A stretch of 64,000 bases of DNA, taken from contig OX421509.1 of NCBI GenBank assembly GCA_949126835.1, positions 8,082,911 through 8,146,910 on the forward strand. Reading direction: 5' to 3'. Positions 1 through 10,900 of the stretch are shown here, piece by piece (within the stretch, counting starts at the first letter, position 1; every line of letters starts with the position of its first letter). The DNA is from Anisus vortex (taxonomy: Eukaryota; Mollusca; Gastropoda; Planorbidae). A model generated the notes under the pieces. It did no database searches. It was not told where the DNA came from and saw nothing but the letters and a program-made list of their open reading frames with translations. The translations under genes were made by a program, and so were the position numbers.

Positions 1-1020
1 AGTCTTGCCTCACTTATTGACACTGCTTAAAGAAAATTTAACTTTGTGCTGTTAAAGGAGACTTTGTTTCAATTAAATCCAGTAAAGGATAGTCAATGAA
101 ATATTTTACAAGGAATAAGAAGTGCTGACACTATCTGTAAAGTATCGATTAAAAAAATGTTTAAAATATTTTAAGTATATTTTTTGGTTAAAATATAAAT
201 AAATAAAAAATTCAGTCAAACATACATAAATTACAACAAAATATGTGATGTAATTAAAGATAAAAATTATTTTTTGCTGCAGACTGGTGCCCTGTATAGA
301 GGTGGGTGGTCTAAGTGTGCAACATATAAAAATAAAATTCATCTAGGCTTATACGGCAGCTAAATGTCCAAACATGTACTTGCAACAAACTGTCTTTATG
401 CACTCTGCCTCGTCATTCAGCTTCAATTACCTGTTTACAATAAACACAAAAATATGTAACATGTCATAAGTTTTTTTTTATTCAATATGCCTACAACAAA
501 AAATATATAATGTAAATTGAAAAAAAAAACACAAACAGGCGTTCCCAACAGATTTTCAGATAGGCCTAATTAAATTTTCTTATATTAATACTATTATCTT
601 TATAAATTAATACTAGTATTGCTCAATTAACGTATCTAATGCAGTATCAACTAGGTAAAACTGACACTTTGTAACAAGTATAATACAATTCAACCTGACA
701 AAGATATTTTTAATTACATTAATAAATGTATATATACTGTTAGGCCCTATTATGCCCTATATTAATATAAATACAATTTTAATACTTGTATATTGGCCCA
801 TACTTAGACTAATAGGCTTTTTTTTTTATCAGAATTAAAAATTGAAACACATTTCCGAATGTTGAAGGGAACTATATTCTTTTACAAGATAAAATATTAA
901 TTTACTAAAAAATATATATTATTCTATATCTACAGAATAAAAATAAGTCATTCGTTTTTATATCAGATTAATATAGGCTTATATAGCCAACACACCAAAA
1001 TGTTAATTGAACTTTAAGAT
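1..1020. other. AT-rich sequence, no gene seen
   Basis: The sequence is very AT-rich with short homopolymers. The only open frames are short, low-complexity and without recognisable motifs. I see no splice-bounded exon, repeat array or element terminus here. It lies outside the duplicated units. Confidence 0.6.
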
Positions 1021-1735
1021 AAGATAAGTTAAGATAAGATTTCTTTATTGATCCAAACAAATGGAAATTTGTCTTGATTACAGATGTTTTGTCCTTCAGC
1101 ATATTTTAAACAAAATAAAATAATTATTTGTAATTTATATACAAGCACAGAAATATACTTATAAAAATAGACAATCGCACACACAATCACACAATTATCA
1201 TGCAAGAAAAAGTTCATTAGTAGTCAGCTATTGTTGACTGAAATCTTGACGATAGGCCTATATTTCTTGTTGCGTATGGTAGATAGTTTAGCCGGAGGCT
1301 GACGCTCAATAATTCTTCGTCTGGTGTGCATATTCTTCTTTTGTTGTAATGTAGTTGGTATTGCGATATTGTTTGTTTATATAGCCAGCCATCCATCTTT
1401 GCTTGCCACTGTTGACGGGTCTGTCTGAGCAAAGTAGATAAAATGTCCACAGACGTATTCCTCTACGGCCACTTTTAATTCGCCCTGATAGTGTAAAGAC
1501 ATTTTTATTTGTTGTCATTTTTTATCCAAAATGGCGGTTCGTTCAATAGTATGGACACTAATGGTGTAAAATAGTTTCGTGTAAGGCGGTTCTTCACATA
1601 AAAATTATAGTAACAATAGTTTCCGTTATACAATCCAATAACATACTTTAAGAATATGAAAATAAATAAATTCTGGCTTGATAAGATGGTAGAAAAGCTG
1701 AAAAACGGCACATCGTAATCAGGTCGCCTGCAGTG
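1021..1735 (-). mobile_element. Short non-autonomous retroposon, inverted copy
   Basis: On the minus strand this runs from a block near 1735 (with CGTTTTTCAGC and TTCTAC) to a 3' end matching GGATCAATAAAGAAATC followed by a TCTTA-type repeat tail at 1021-1042. Its 5' and 3' blocks match the plus-strand copies at 16885-17447 and 49725-50275. Those two are duplicates of each other, so at least two independent insertions exist. Inside is a conserved start of a reading frame (minus-strand ATG near 1514, beginning MSL, then EEYVCGHFI). About 170 bp near 1250-1420 is present only in this copy. The polymerase that moved it is not recognisable. The tail resembles non-LTR/SINE 3' ends; the family is unnamed to me. 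Confidence 0.55.
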
Positions 1736-2002
1736 CAGCGCCCCGGAAGTGCATATAATATAATCTATAAGGCCACCAGCATCAAGCTTTACATTTGTAT
1801 TTTGAATAATTTTACTTTTCTGCCTGAGGTCTGTAGTTTATAAAAATTGTTATAAGACTAGTCAAAGCAGTGGTGCGGATGGATCTATAGCCTACGAACT
1901 GCAGCATGCCAATTAATATTGACTATGACTAATTAATAATAGGCTTAATTATATCATACGCCTATAGGGATAGGCATGCCAATGAAAAATAAATTAAGGC
2001 TC

Positions 2003-2812
2003 TGTCAGGAAATGTGAAAAAAGAAAACTAATCTTAAAGTCTAATATGATAATAAGCGCGATGGATAAATAGGACGTGGAGCTCATCATAAGTAGTAAAG
2101 GTAGATCTGTCTAGTTCAAGAAGTATATGAATTCTGACTCAAGAAGAAGGCTTTACAAAGAAACATGAACATGTTTTAACATTTTGTTATCATATGGATT
2201 ATGGATGAATAACAATCAGTTTAATAGAAATCTCTCACATTAAATTTAACTATAATGTTGTAAATATTAAGATGACATTGAAGTTCTGATTTGAAGTTCT
2301 TGTGTTGAAATAACATGAAATTGATGTTAAACTTGATTATATTTTATTTTAATAACAAGATTAAAATATTTATTATTAATTGTCAAAGTTGCATGAATAG
2401 CGGACTATTTATTTCGTGTTTTATATGATTGTAATGTTTATATGATAATAATTATTTGAATTATATTCTGGTCTTTCATTTCAAAATTGTATACTTTAAA
2501 ATTGCATTTTTAGCTCACTTTAAGTTCCATGAATCACATCATCTATTCTAACATTCTATACATATCTATATCACCGTTTTTACTTCCACTCTCTAAATAA
2601 CTCTCTTCCTGACTGTCCGTCACATATCCATCACTGTTCGCTACACGCCCTGACCTTTCGTTACACATTCCTGGTACCCACGTGCTAAAATCTTCCGTCT
2701 CCATTGACATTCTCTTTTGTGTGTTGCCACCTTATGCTATCTATTTGTTATTGACACTTATGACCTACTAACGACTGAAATGGCAGGGCCGAGCTAACGT
2801 GTTACATAAACA
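2003..2812 (-). mobile_element. Possible LTR of the minus-strand Gypsy remnant
   Basis: Immediately downstream (minus strand) of the purine tract at 2813-2824 the sequence begins TGTTTATGTAAC, as an LTR would. The first plausible far end is CCTGACA at 2003-2009, which would give 810 bp with short inverted TG...CA ends. Only the part nearest the tract is recognisable in the other units (near 19800 and 52970). No second LTR or target duplication was found, so the far boundary is a guess. Confidence 0.35.
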
Positions 2813-3930
2813 TCCCCCCCCCCCGGACAGAAGAATATTGCCTTTTGGCCCAGATTCTCTAGTGTTATGTTAATTCGCGTTAGTATCGTGGTATTTTTTA
2901 TTTCCAACATCTGAGATTAACATCAAATGTTAGTTGATAAAAGAACTTGAATAATTAAACCATTTACAGGCAAGAAATGAACCATGGTGGATTCTATTTT
3001 GTGTCTTGCGTTGGTTGCCTAGTAAGGAAATCAGAAATGTAGTTGTGCTGGCCTGTGATATACTCAATATTAAATAAGTGTTGAGATAGAGAAATTGATG
3101 GCGCATCAATCGTCTTTTAAGTTATTTGAAAGATGATAGAAATGACCAAAAACAACGGTTTGTTTTCATTGTAAACTGTCGCCCATATAAAAAAACTTGG
3201 AACTTTTCTATATCCCATACTAATGCGATGCACTTTAATTCTATTTCTGTGGTAGTTCTTCTCTGGTTCAGTAAATCTTTAACTTGCAAAATCGAAAGAA
3301 AAAAACGCAATTGTCCGTCACTGTCTTTGTCAGTTTGCATTAGCACTGATCCAAAACTGGATAGACTGGCATCGGTCATAGCAAAAAAGTTTATGTTAAG
3401 TTATAGTAGCCCATCGGGACGTTACTAAATAATTATTCTAGAGTTTCATGGATTTATTTCCTAACTAACACTATGTCTAACCTTAATTTATTTTACCTAT
3501 TAAAGCATGCAACGTGCGCTGTAACGCTGGGTGATCATATTTTTCCACATCGATTATTACCTTGCGATCATAAGAGGCCAATCGAATTCAGAAGTAGTCT
3601 TAATGGAAATGCCTGAGAGGTCCAGGTAGTTTTTCCAGACAGACAGAAAGAAAAACTATTTGTATCAGTGATAGTGACGCTATCTAAACTGCCCATCCAT
3701 AACAGAGAGGGGGGGTCACGGTTTGTGCCCTAAAGAATTTGTAAAAGCAATGAATGCGGGTTCGTGTTCTGGCAGTAGATTTATGTTCTTTGATATGTCA
3801 CAAGACTCGCAGCTGTTTCATGTCTTCTATGTTAAGGATAAACTTACGATAATATCTGAATTGCTTTAACAGATATTTAATGTTTTTCACCGTTGTGGGC
3901 ATATGGGCATTTCTCAATTTGTCCTTAATT
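2813..3930 (-). pseudogene. Ty3/Gypsy RT connection and RNase H remnant with purine tract (unit 1)
   Basis: Minus-strand frames encode the tail of a Gypsy reverse transcriptase and its RNase H. Near 3805-3885 lies the YYRKFI segment of the RT/RNase H connection. At 3122-3375 RNase H starts with TDASLSSFGSVL and continues through TEIELKCIALVW. A final block with FNIEYITGQHN ends at a stop at 2994-2996. Frameshifts separate the blocks and the third catalytic position is altered, so it is dead. About 170 bp beyond the stop is an 11-G purine tract (C run on the plus strand) that abuts a TG start, i.e. the 3' LTR. No integrase lies between RNase H and the tract. The same remnant recurs in units 2, 3 and 4. 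Confidence 0.75.
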
Positions 3931-3998
3931 GACATCGGCTTGGCGGTGCGATTGGTTTTGCGATTATTGTAATTTACCATGTGTACTCTTGATTTCTT

Positions 3999-4310
3999 AG
4001 AGTGAACAGATATAAATTCCGCCAATTTCAACACATCATCTTTAGACTAAGGCCAGGTAATAACAGGCTGAAACAACACATGTTCCGTAAATTAACCGGT
4101 GCAAGCGAAATGTGCCCCTTTGGAACAGCTCCTGAAAAGACGGAACATGTCCTCCAGACCTGCCACATGTACCACTCTACCCGGTCAGCGTTATAGCCCC
4201 AGGAAGCTACCTTCCAAGACAAACTGCATGGTGGACTTGAGCAACTGACAGCCACAGCGAAATTCATTACAACTATTGGACTCCAAATCATAACTTTTGA
4301 GACATAACTT
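3999..4310 (+). pseudogene. Non-LTR retrotransposon ORF2 C-terminal fragment (unit 1)
   Basis: A plus-strand frame from 4002 reads IFRLRPGNNRLKQHMFRKL, then TEHVLQTCHMYHSTR and, after an in-frame stop, KFITTIGLQI. This is the characteristic C-terminal block of LINE ORF2 proteins that follows RNase H. Only this end is present; the reverse transcriptase is absent. It sits beside the Gypsy remnant and is absent from units 2 and 4, so it was gained in the unit 1 lineage before the dimer duplication. A diverged copy is at 33125-33440. Confidence 0.65.
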
Positions 4311-5205
4311 TGTGGCAGGCAAATCCCTGTGTCTAAATCATTCAAAGGCTATTTCATCCACTTCCTATCAAATTAATTAAATTTCATGTTTATCACCGGC
4401 TCTCAATTCAAAAATCAGTTGTTCAGGCCTTTGTTTTTCAGGATGAAAGACAGATAAATATAGTTCTCCTGTTTTTGTGGAGAATGAATGGAAAATACGA
4501 AAAAAAAATTGGGCTATATTTAAAAGTTTTCAACTAAAAGTAAAAAATAATAAAAAGAAACGTAAAAAAAGTGTAGACGATAAACTTTGTTTATAAAGAT
4601 TGTTTATTGAAATAATTAAAAGCACACAAAAAAAAGTTAGCAAAATGAAGATTACTTAATATAGAATGCAAACTACCAACACAAGATAAACTCTTATTTT
4701 ATACTATAAATAAATATATATATTATAGTATACTATGTTCTAATGGAAATAATTTGTATGTTAAATAGATAAGATTATCAATAAACTTTTAACTTTTATA
4801 ATTACAATTTTCTTATGTATCTCTTACATCATCTTTTTATAAGCACTTTTCTTTAAAAAAAATGTATAAGTTTTTTGTCCTATTTACATATATAATCTTG
4901 AGATATTTTTTTTTTAGTTATGTAATATGTAACTGTTGATTTAAAACGCAAATATAAATAATTGAAACAGGTTAAAAATGAAAACCATACTAGAAATATT
5001 TTAACACCGTAAATATATTTTTTATATAAAATTTCCATTTCCTGAAAGTAGAATCCTAAATATTGCACAAAAATAGTTCGCTATACATGATTTGAATGTT
5101 GCGATTTAAAATTAAAACAGGGTATGTGTATATACAGTATAGGTAGTAGAGTTTTTCACTTTCGGTGCCTTTTAGAGTGCGTTCATTTCTATTCTTTATA
5201 TACCA
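4311..5205. other. AT-rich spacer, no gene seen
   Basis: Degenerate AT-rich sequence shared with units 2, 3 and 4 (for example near 21000-21780). It ends in a dinucleotide-rich TATA/CATA tract near 5200 that serves as the tail junction of the adjacent LINE. No exon or intact frame was seen. Confidence 0.6.
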
Positions 5206-7700
5206 TATATATATATATACATCTATATATGTATATACATATATACCATATATACCATCTTCATCACCATTGCCCGTCACCCCAGCTAAGATTTGGACCG
5301 CCAACCACAGATCTCCATAGTCCTCTGTCCTGAGCCATTCTCTCTAATAGAGTAAATGCGTAAAACCCATCTTTTCGGTGTCTGCCTCAAGGTCGCGTTG
5401 CTAGGCATTTCTCGGGCGACCTCTTTCCGCTTGCATTGGGTTTTACACTTCAGCGATTGTCTTGGATTGTCTGGTTGGAGGCTTATGCAAGGTGTGCCCT
5501 ATCCAACCCCATCTTTTCTTTCTGATATATTCTTCTATAGGACTTTGGCAGGCTCCTTGGTAGAGGTCGAAGTTGTTTATGGTGTCACGCCAGCCAGATC
5601 ACGAGTATCCTTCTGAGGCAGCTGTTTATGAAGGTTTGGACTTTGCCTGTCTAAGTCTAAGTCGTCAACTGGTCCCACAAGGTTAACCGGATTTCGTTTA
5701 TGTGCCCCCAAGTGGATGTTTTCATAATCTACTCGATTACATGGAGGAAGGGAAATGGCGATAACAGGCATCCTTGACGAACTCCGGTTCGCAAATGGAA
5801 AGTATCTGTAAGCTGTCGTCCATGTACGACTCTGCAGGACATCTCATTGTAGGAGTTCCTTATAAAGCTGTTGATTTGTATTAGGGATGCGTAGTGCTGT
5901 AGGAGCTGTCCATGCTGTAGAAGGCTTTTTCATAAACAATAAAAAGTATATACAACGGGGAGATCCACTCTAATGACTGCTCGACTATAATACGAAGCGT
6001 CGCAGTCTGATCCGTGCCGGATCTGTTTTGCCTGAAACCTAGTCTCTCAGTTTGGGATCAACAATGTCTCTAATCCTGTTACAGACCTATCCCGGCAATA
6101 AAAGAAGTGTAATGCCCCCTGTAGTTGTTGCAATTACTGAGGTCAACTTTCTTAAGGAGTTTGATCTCGTAACCTTTCCCTCAATCTGCTGGTACGTTTT
6201 CTTCTTCCCAAATAAGTTCAAACAGTATGTATAGCATCTCTTAAGAAGAATCCACATCTGCTTTTAGAGCCTCTGTTGGTATGTCATATGGCCCAGTTGC
6301 TTTCCTATCTTTTATACCAGCAATTGCTCTCCTGATCTCGATTCTGGTCGGCTTTTTACAATTAATCGGGAGATCCTAGTTTGCTGGCGCAATGTTATGG
6401 TTTATCAGTAAAGATTATGGGTCTATTAAGAAGTTGTTCAAAATGCTGAACCCATCTATTCATTCATTGGTCTGATCTATTTATGGCCTTCCCTTGTTCT
6501 TCCTTGAAAAATCTTTCTCGTTTGTTGAACTTGTCAAAAAGACGTTTGATGACATCATACAGCTGTCTTAAGTTTCCACTGTACGCTGCCTATTCTGCTA
6601 CTTTCGCCAGTCCGTCTATATAGTCCTTCCTGTCTTTCTTAATACTTGTCTTTACTATTAGGTGAGCTTCTGCGTACTCCTTTTAGGCCTTAGCGTTGGA
6701 TGCCCTTGTTTTGCTGTTGCTAACTGTTGTCCTTTTTCTTCCTTCTATCTTGGATCTTGACCAAGTTTCAGCTGTTATCCACTCTTTATGCTGCTTTCTT
6801 TTCTCCTACTACCTCTTGACATGTTACTCTGAATGACTCTATAATTTTTTTGCCATCTGTTGGGTACATTGTCTTCGTCTTCCTGAAGTTCTTGAAGCAC
6901 TTGAAACCTATTTTTTAGTGTTAGCTTAAACCTCTCTCTGTACATGTAATTTTCTAGAAGGCGGACTTTGTCCTTCACTCTACTGTTAAGCATGTACGGT
7001 AAAGGGTTTCCCATTGGCTTTAATTTTAGTTTGGTCACCAGCAGATGGTGGTCATATCTTACATCTGCACCCCTTTTTACACTGACGTCTTGCATGGACC
7101 CTCTGAATCTTTTAGCCTATTCGTGCAGATGTGATCTAACTGGTTCTTTGTGCGGTTGTCGTACGATACCCATGTACACTTGTGAATACGCTTATGGGGG
7201 AAAATGCTGCCTCCTATTACCAGGTTGTTTATGGCACAAAATGGGGCATTGCGATCTTGTGGCAGCGTGACCGGCTAGCGTACCGAAGGTCCCGGGCTCG
7301 AATACTGGAACATGCTAGAATTTTGTCCCGGGTCTTGAGGGTGTCCTTGAGTCCACCCAGCTCTGATGGGTACCTGACCTTAGTTTGGGTAAAGTAAAGG
7401 CGGCTGTGCCTAGTGCTGGCCTCACAATCACCTAGTATGCCATGGCCACAGAAACTGGTGAACGTTGTTTCACCGGACCTATGGATCAATTCGGTCTGAC
7501 GGGTACTTTACTTTACTACTACAAAAGTCTACAAATCTTTCCCCATTTTCGTTCATTTCTCCCACTGCCTGGATGTCCGCGATGTGCTCATATCCTGTGT
7601 TATATGCCCCAATCCTGGCATTGACATCTCCCATGAGGATACTGATGTCCTTGTGTGGGAAGATCTCTAGAACTTTTTGCAATCCATAAAAGAACTTCTC
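5206..7700 (-). mobile_element. APE-type non-LTR retrotransposon, 5'-truncated and deleted (unit 1)
   Basis: Read on the minus strand. The apurinic-type endonuclease is seen at 7479-7682 (MGDVNARIGAYNTGYEH, GEMNENGERFVDFC) and resumes at 7060-7240 (NNLVIGGSIFPHKRIHK). Next is the C-terminal endonuclease block RGADVRYDHHLLVTKLKLK at 7000-7095. The RT follows towards lower coordinates (RTGVRQGC-like region near 5800), and the ORF2 end lies near 5290. Compared with the unit 3 copy, a stretch of about 420 bp is missing near 5655. A SINE splits the endonuclease. Units 2 and 4 lack this insertion: there the flanking TATTC and TATACCGCTGCCACC run together. Clade not assigned. Confidence 0.75.
7242..7520 (+). 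mobile_element. tRNA-type SINE inserted in the LINE endonuclease (unit 1)
   Basis: About 279 bp flanked by ACAAAA repeats (7236-7241 and 7521-7526). The head carries a box-B-like GGCTCGAATAC and the body contains CTGATGGGTACCTGACC, then AAAGTAAAGGCGG, ending in ACTTTACTTTACTACT. Removing it restores the LINE endonuclease frame across FVDFC and AINNLV, which proves the insertion. I recall this body type from snail genomes, but that is memory only. Confidence 0.7.
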
Positions 7701-7885
7701 TTATACCGCTCCCACCGACATTAATCTCATGCAAAAGCCGTGCACACCTTTCATTTTGTTTTTATCGTTAAATTTGCACACATGTCTTCTAATAAATGGT
7801 TTCTTAAAACCGTTCTTTTTAACGTTAAAAACCATACTAGCAAATGCATGTAATTTACTAAGTTTGTAAAAAACATATATATATA

Positions 7886-7924
<39 letters not shown>

Positions 7925-7996
7925 TACTAATAAAAGCAACAATAACGACAACACTGAAAGGGTGAATACAAATTTCTAAGTTCTTGAAGTGCCAGC

Positions 7997-10900
7997 CTAG
8001 TAGAAGTTTTTTTCACACATGTAGAGCGCATACTCGACGCAGTCGACGTCACAAATCCAGCCGTTTAGGTAAATGGTGCAGTCTTCGTTGTTTAAATTAT
8101 TCGGTTCGTCTGCAATAAGATGTTAAGGGTAAAGAACGATACATTTAATTTTGTTTAACGATTATGATGTATGAAGATGAGGTTAGAGTTAATAAACTTC
8201 TTTTTTTGTTGTTGTGATTACATCCCTTTGTAACTGGTGGTCACATTCTGTTTAGTGACCCTTGGTGACCCTTGGTGACCCTTATCCGATTGGCTCGAGT
8301 GATCACGGGAGGAGGGGGGTTCGGATTATGTCACCATTTTGGTGTGTAGAGTCTGTTGGGCTGCTTTGAATGTTTTTCTAAAATCCTGCTATTATTGTAG
8401 TTACGTAGTTTCTAAATTGCTTGGATGAAAGTTTGTAGGTTTTGACCACGCTGGACAGGGAGACGTAACACGAAACATTGATGAAACGGTACTCATGAAT
8501 GTGGGTATACATGTGTCCAGCGTGTTCCATTTTGGAGATAGAAACTGTTTTAGATAGTTAGACAGATAGATAGATAAATGATTTATAGGATGGGTATAAA
8601 TAGAAAGATAGATATATAGTTAGATAGATGATACATGATAAATAGATAAATAGATAAATAGATAAATAGATAAATAGATAAATAGATAAATAGATAAATA
8701 GATAAATAGATAAATAGATAAATAGATAAATAGATAAATAGATAAATAGATAAATAGATAAATAGATAAATAGATAAATAGATAAATAGATAAATAGATA
8801 AATAGATAAATAGATAAATAGATAAATAGATAAATAGATAAATAGATAAATAGATAAATAGATAAATAGATAAATAGATAAATAGATAAATAGATAAATA
8901 GATAAATAGATAAATAGATAAATAGATAAATAGATAAATAGATAAATAGATAAATAGATAAATAGATAAATAGATAAATAGATAAATAGATAAATAGATA
9001 AATAGATAAATAGATAAATAGATAAATAGATAAATAGATAAATAGATAAATAGATAAATAGATAAATAGATAAATAGATAAATAGATAAATAGATAAATA
9101 GATAAATAGATAAATAGATAAATAGATAAATAGATAAATAGATAAATAGATAAATAGATAAATAGATAAATAGATAAATAGATAAAAAGATAAATAGATA
9201 AATAGATAAATAGATAAAAAAAATGAATAGATAAATAGAGAAATAGAGAATTATGTCAATGATCCCATGCGTTAGCCAAAGGTGAACTCTTTATGGGAGC
9301 GTATCGGTGGTTTCAACACTTCGACAGCTTTGATGCCCATGGGTACGGAACCCCCACTGCTAGAAGCCTTTCGACCATTAGCTTTGTCTATATTCCTACC
9401 TTAGGATGTCTCTCAAAATTGAACAAAGAATCTAGAAATCATTAAGACTCTAAAGCAGAGGTCTCAAACTCGCAAGAAGGCATGTGCCATTTTATCACTT
9501 AAGAGATATGTCAAGGGCAACACCCCCTTTCCCCGAACAACACTTCATACATCTTAACTCATTTTAGTACTTATCAATAATAATAGATATGTTACGTATA
9601 CTACGTATGTTACGTATGTTACATATATAAAATTTACAATACAAGTTGATGTGTATCAGTTCTAGCTGTCTGAATTTCACTATTAGGACATTTTTTGTAA
9701 GTTTCTTGGCGGGCCTTCAAGGACTGCAGTGCGGGTGTCTTCATCCACACCAGGTCTGATGGCAAGCTCTACAACATAGCGAGTCTTCGTGCCAAAACCA
9801 AATTCACAAAGGTCCTCATTCGTGAGATGCTCTTCGCTGATGACGCAGCCTTGACATCACACACCGAAGACGGACTCCAGCAGCTTGTCACTTGCTTCTC
9901 CCATGCATGCATGGAGTTCGGCCTGACTGTAAGACTAACGTTATGGCTCAGGGCACAGAGACACCTCCAAACATTGTCATCGATGGACACACCTTGGAGG
10001 TTGTAGAGAGCTTCACCTACCTTGGGTCCATTATCTCGAGTTCGCAGTCCATCGACTTGGAGATCAACAGCAGGATTGCCAAGGCAGTAACAGTCATGGC
10101 CCAACTGAAACAGCCAGTTTGGGACAACTCCAGCCTCACCGAGAAGACCAGACTGCGCGTCTACCGCCTTCAAATGCCTCAAGTGCGGCAGGGATTGCCA
10201 CTCCCGAGTTGGTCTACACAGCCATTCTCAGCGGTGCAGTTGGACACTTTACCCATGAAGCTACACCATCGTCTTGCGAGACGGACGGATGCCGACGACG
10301 ACGACTGGCGGGCCGCGTGGTCTAAAGTCTTTCGTTTCTTTGAGAACTTTTTTTTTTCTCTACATAATTTAGACAATTTTTTATATTTACCCCATCTAAA
10401 GATTTGCTGTCGATACGTGGCCTCACAGATTGTATCGTCATCATCCCACCTGAACGTGTTTTCCTCGGCAATGTCGTTCAGACCAATCCAAAAACTATAT
10501 GTTGGGTATTGTTGCCGCAATATCTCCAACTTATCAAATGTTTTCACAGTGTACAGGTGAGCTGACCTAGCTAGAGAATGAGAAAGAAAGAGATGGCGTA
10601 AGCCATGGTCAAATGTTCTCCATAATCATTTATTTAATATAAAAAAAACAACAAGCTGCGAGGTTTATTACTAATGAATATTCTTAACTGACAAGTGTTA
10701 AGAGCAGGGGTCGGCGACCTTTTGATAATAGTTTGCCGATATCGGATTTTTTATTCATTCATCGTGCCAACGGCTTAAACGTTACCCTGCTTTAGTAGTA
10801 TTGGGAGCTATCCTAATCGTTCTGTGTGCCAAGTCTGGACCGCGTTCCGTAGGTTATCGACCCCTGCACTGGCGGAAAGAAGGGCCAAGAGAAAAATAGT

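Noticed and set aside
8640..9236. CRISPR-like direct repeats
   Set aside because: The repeats are contiguous 8-bp units without spacers, in a eukaryotic intron; it is a microsatellite.
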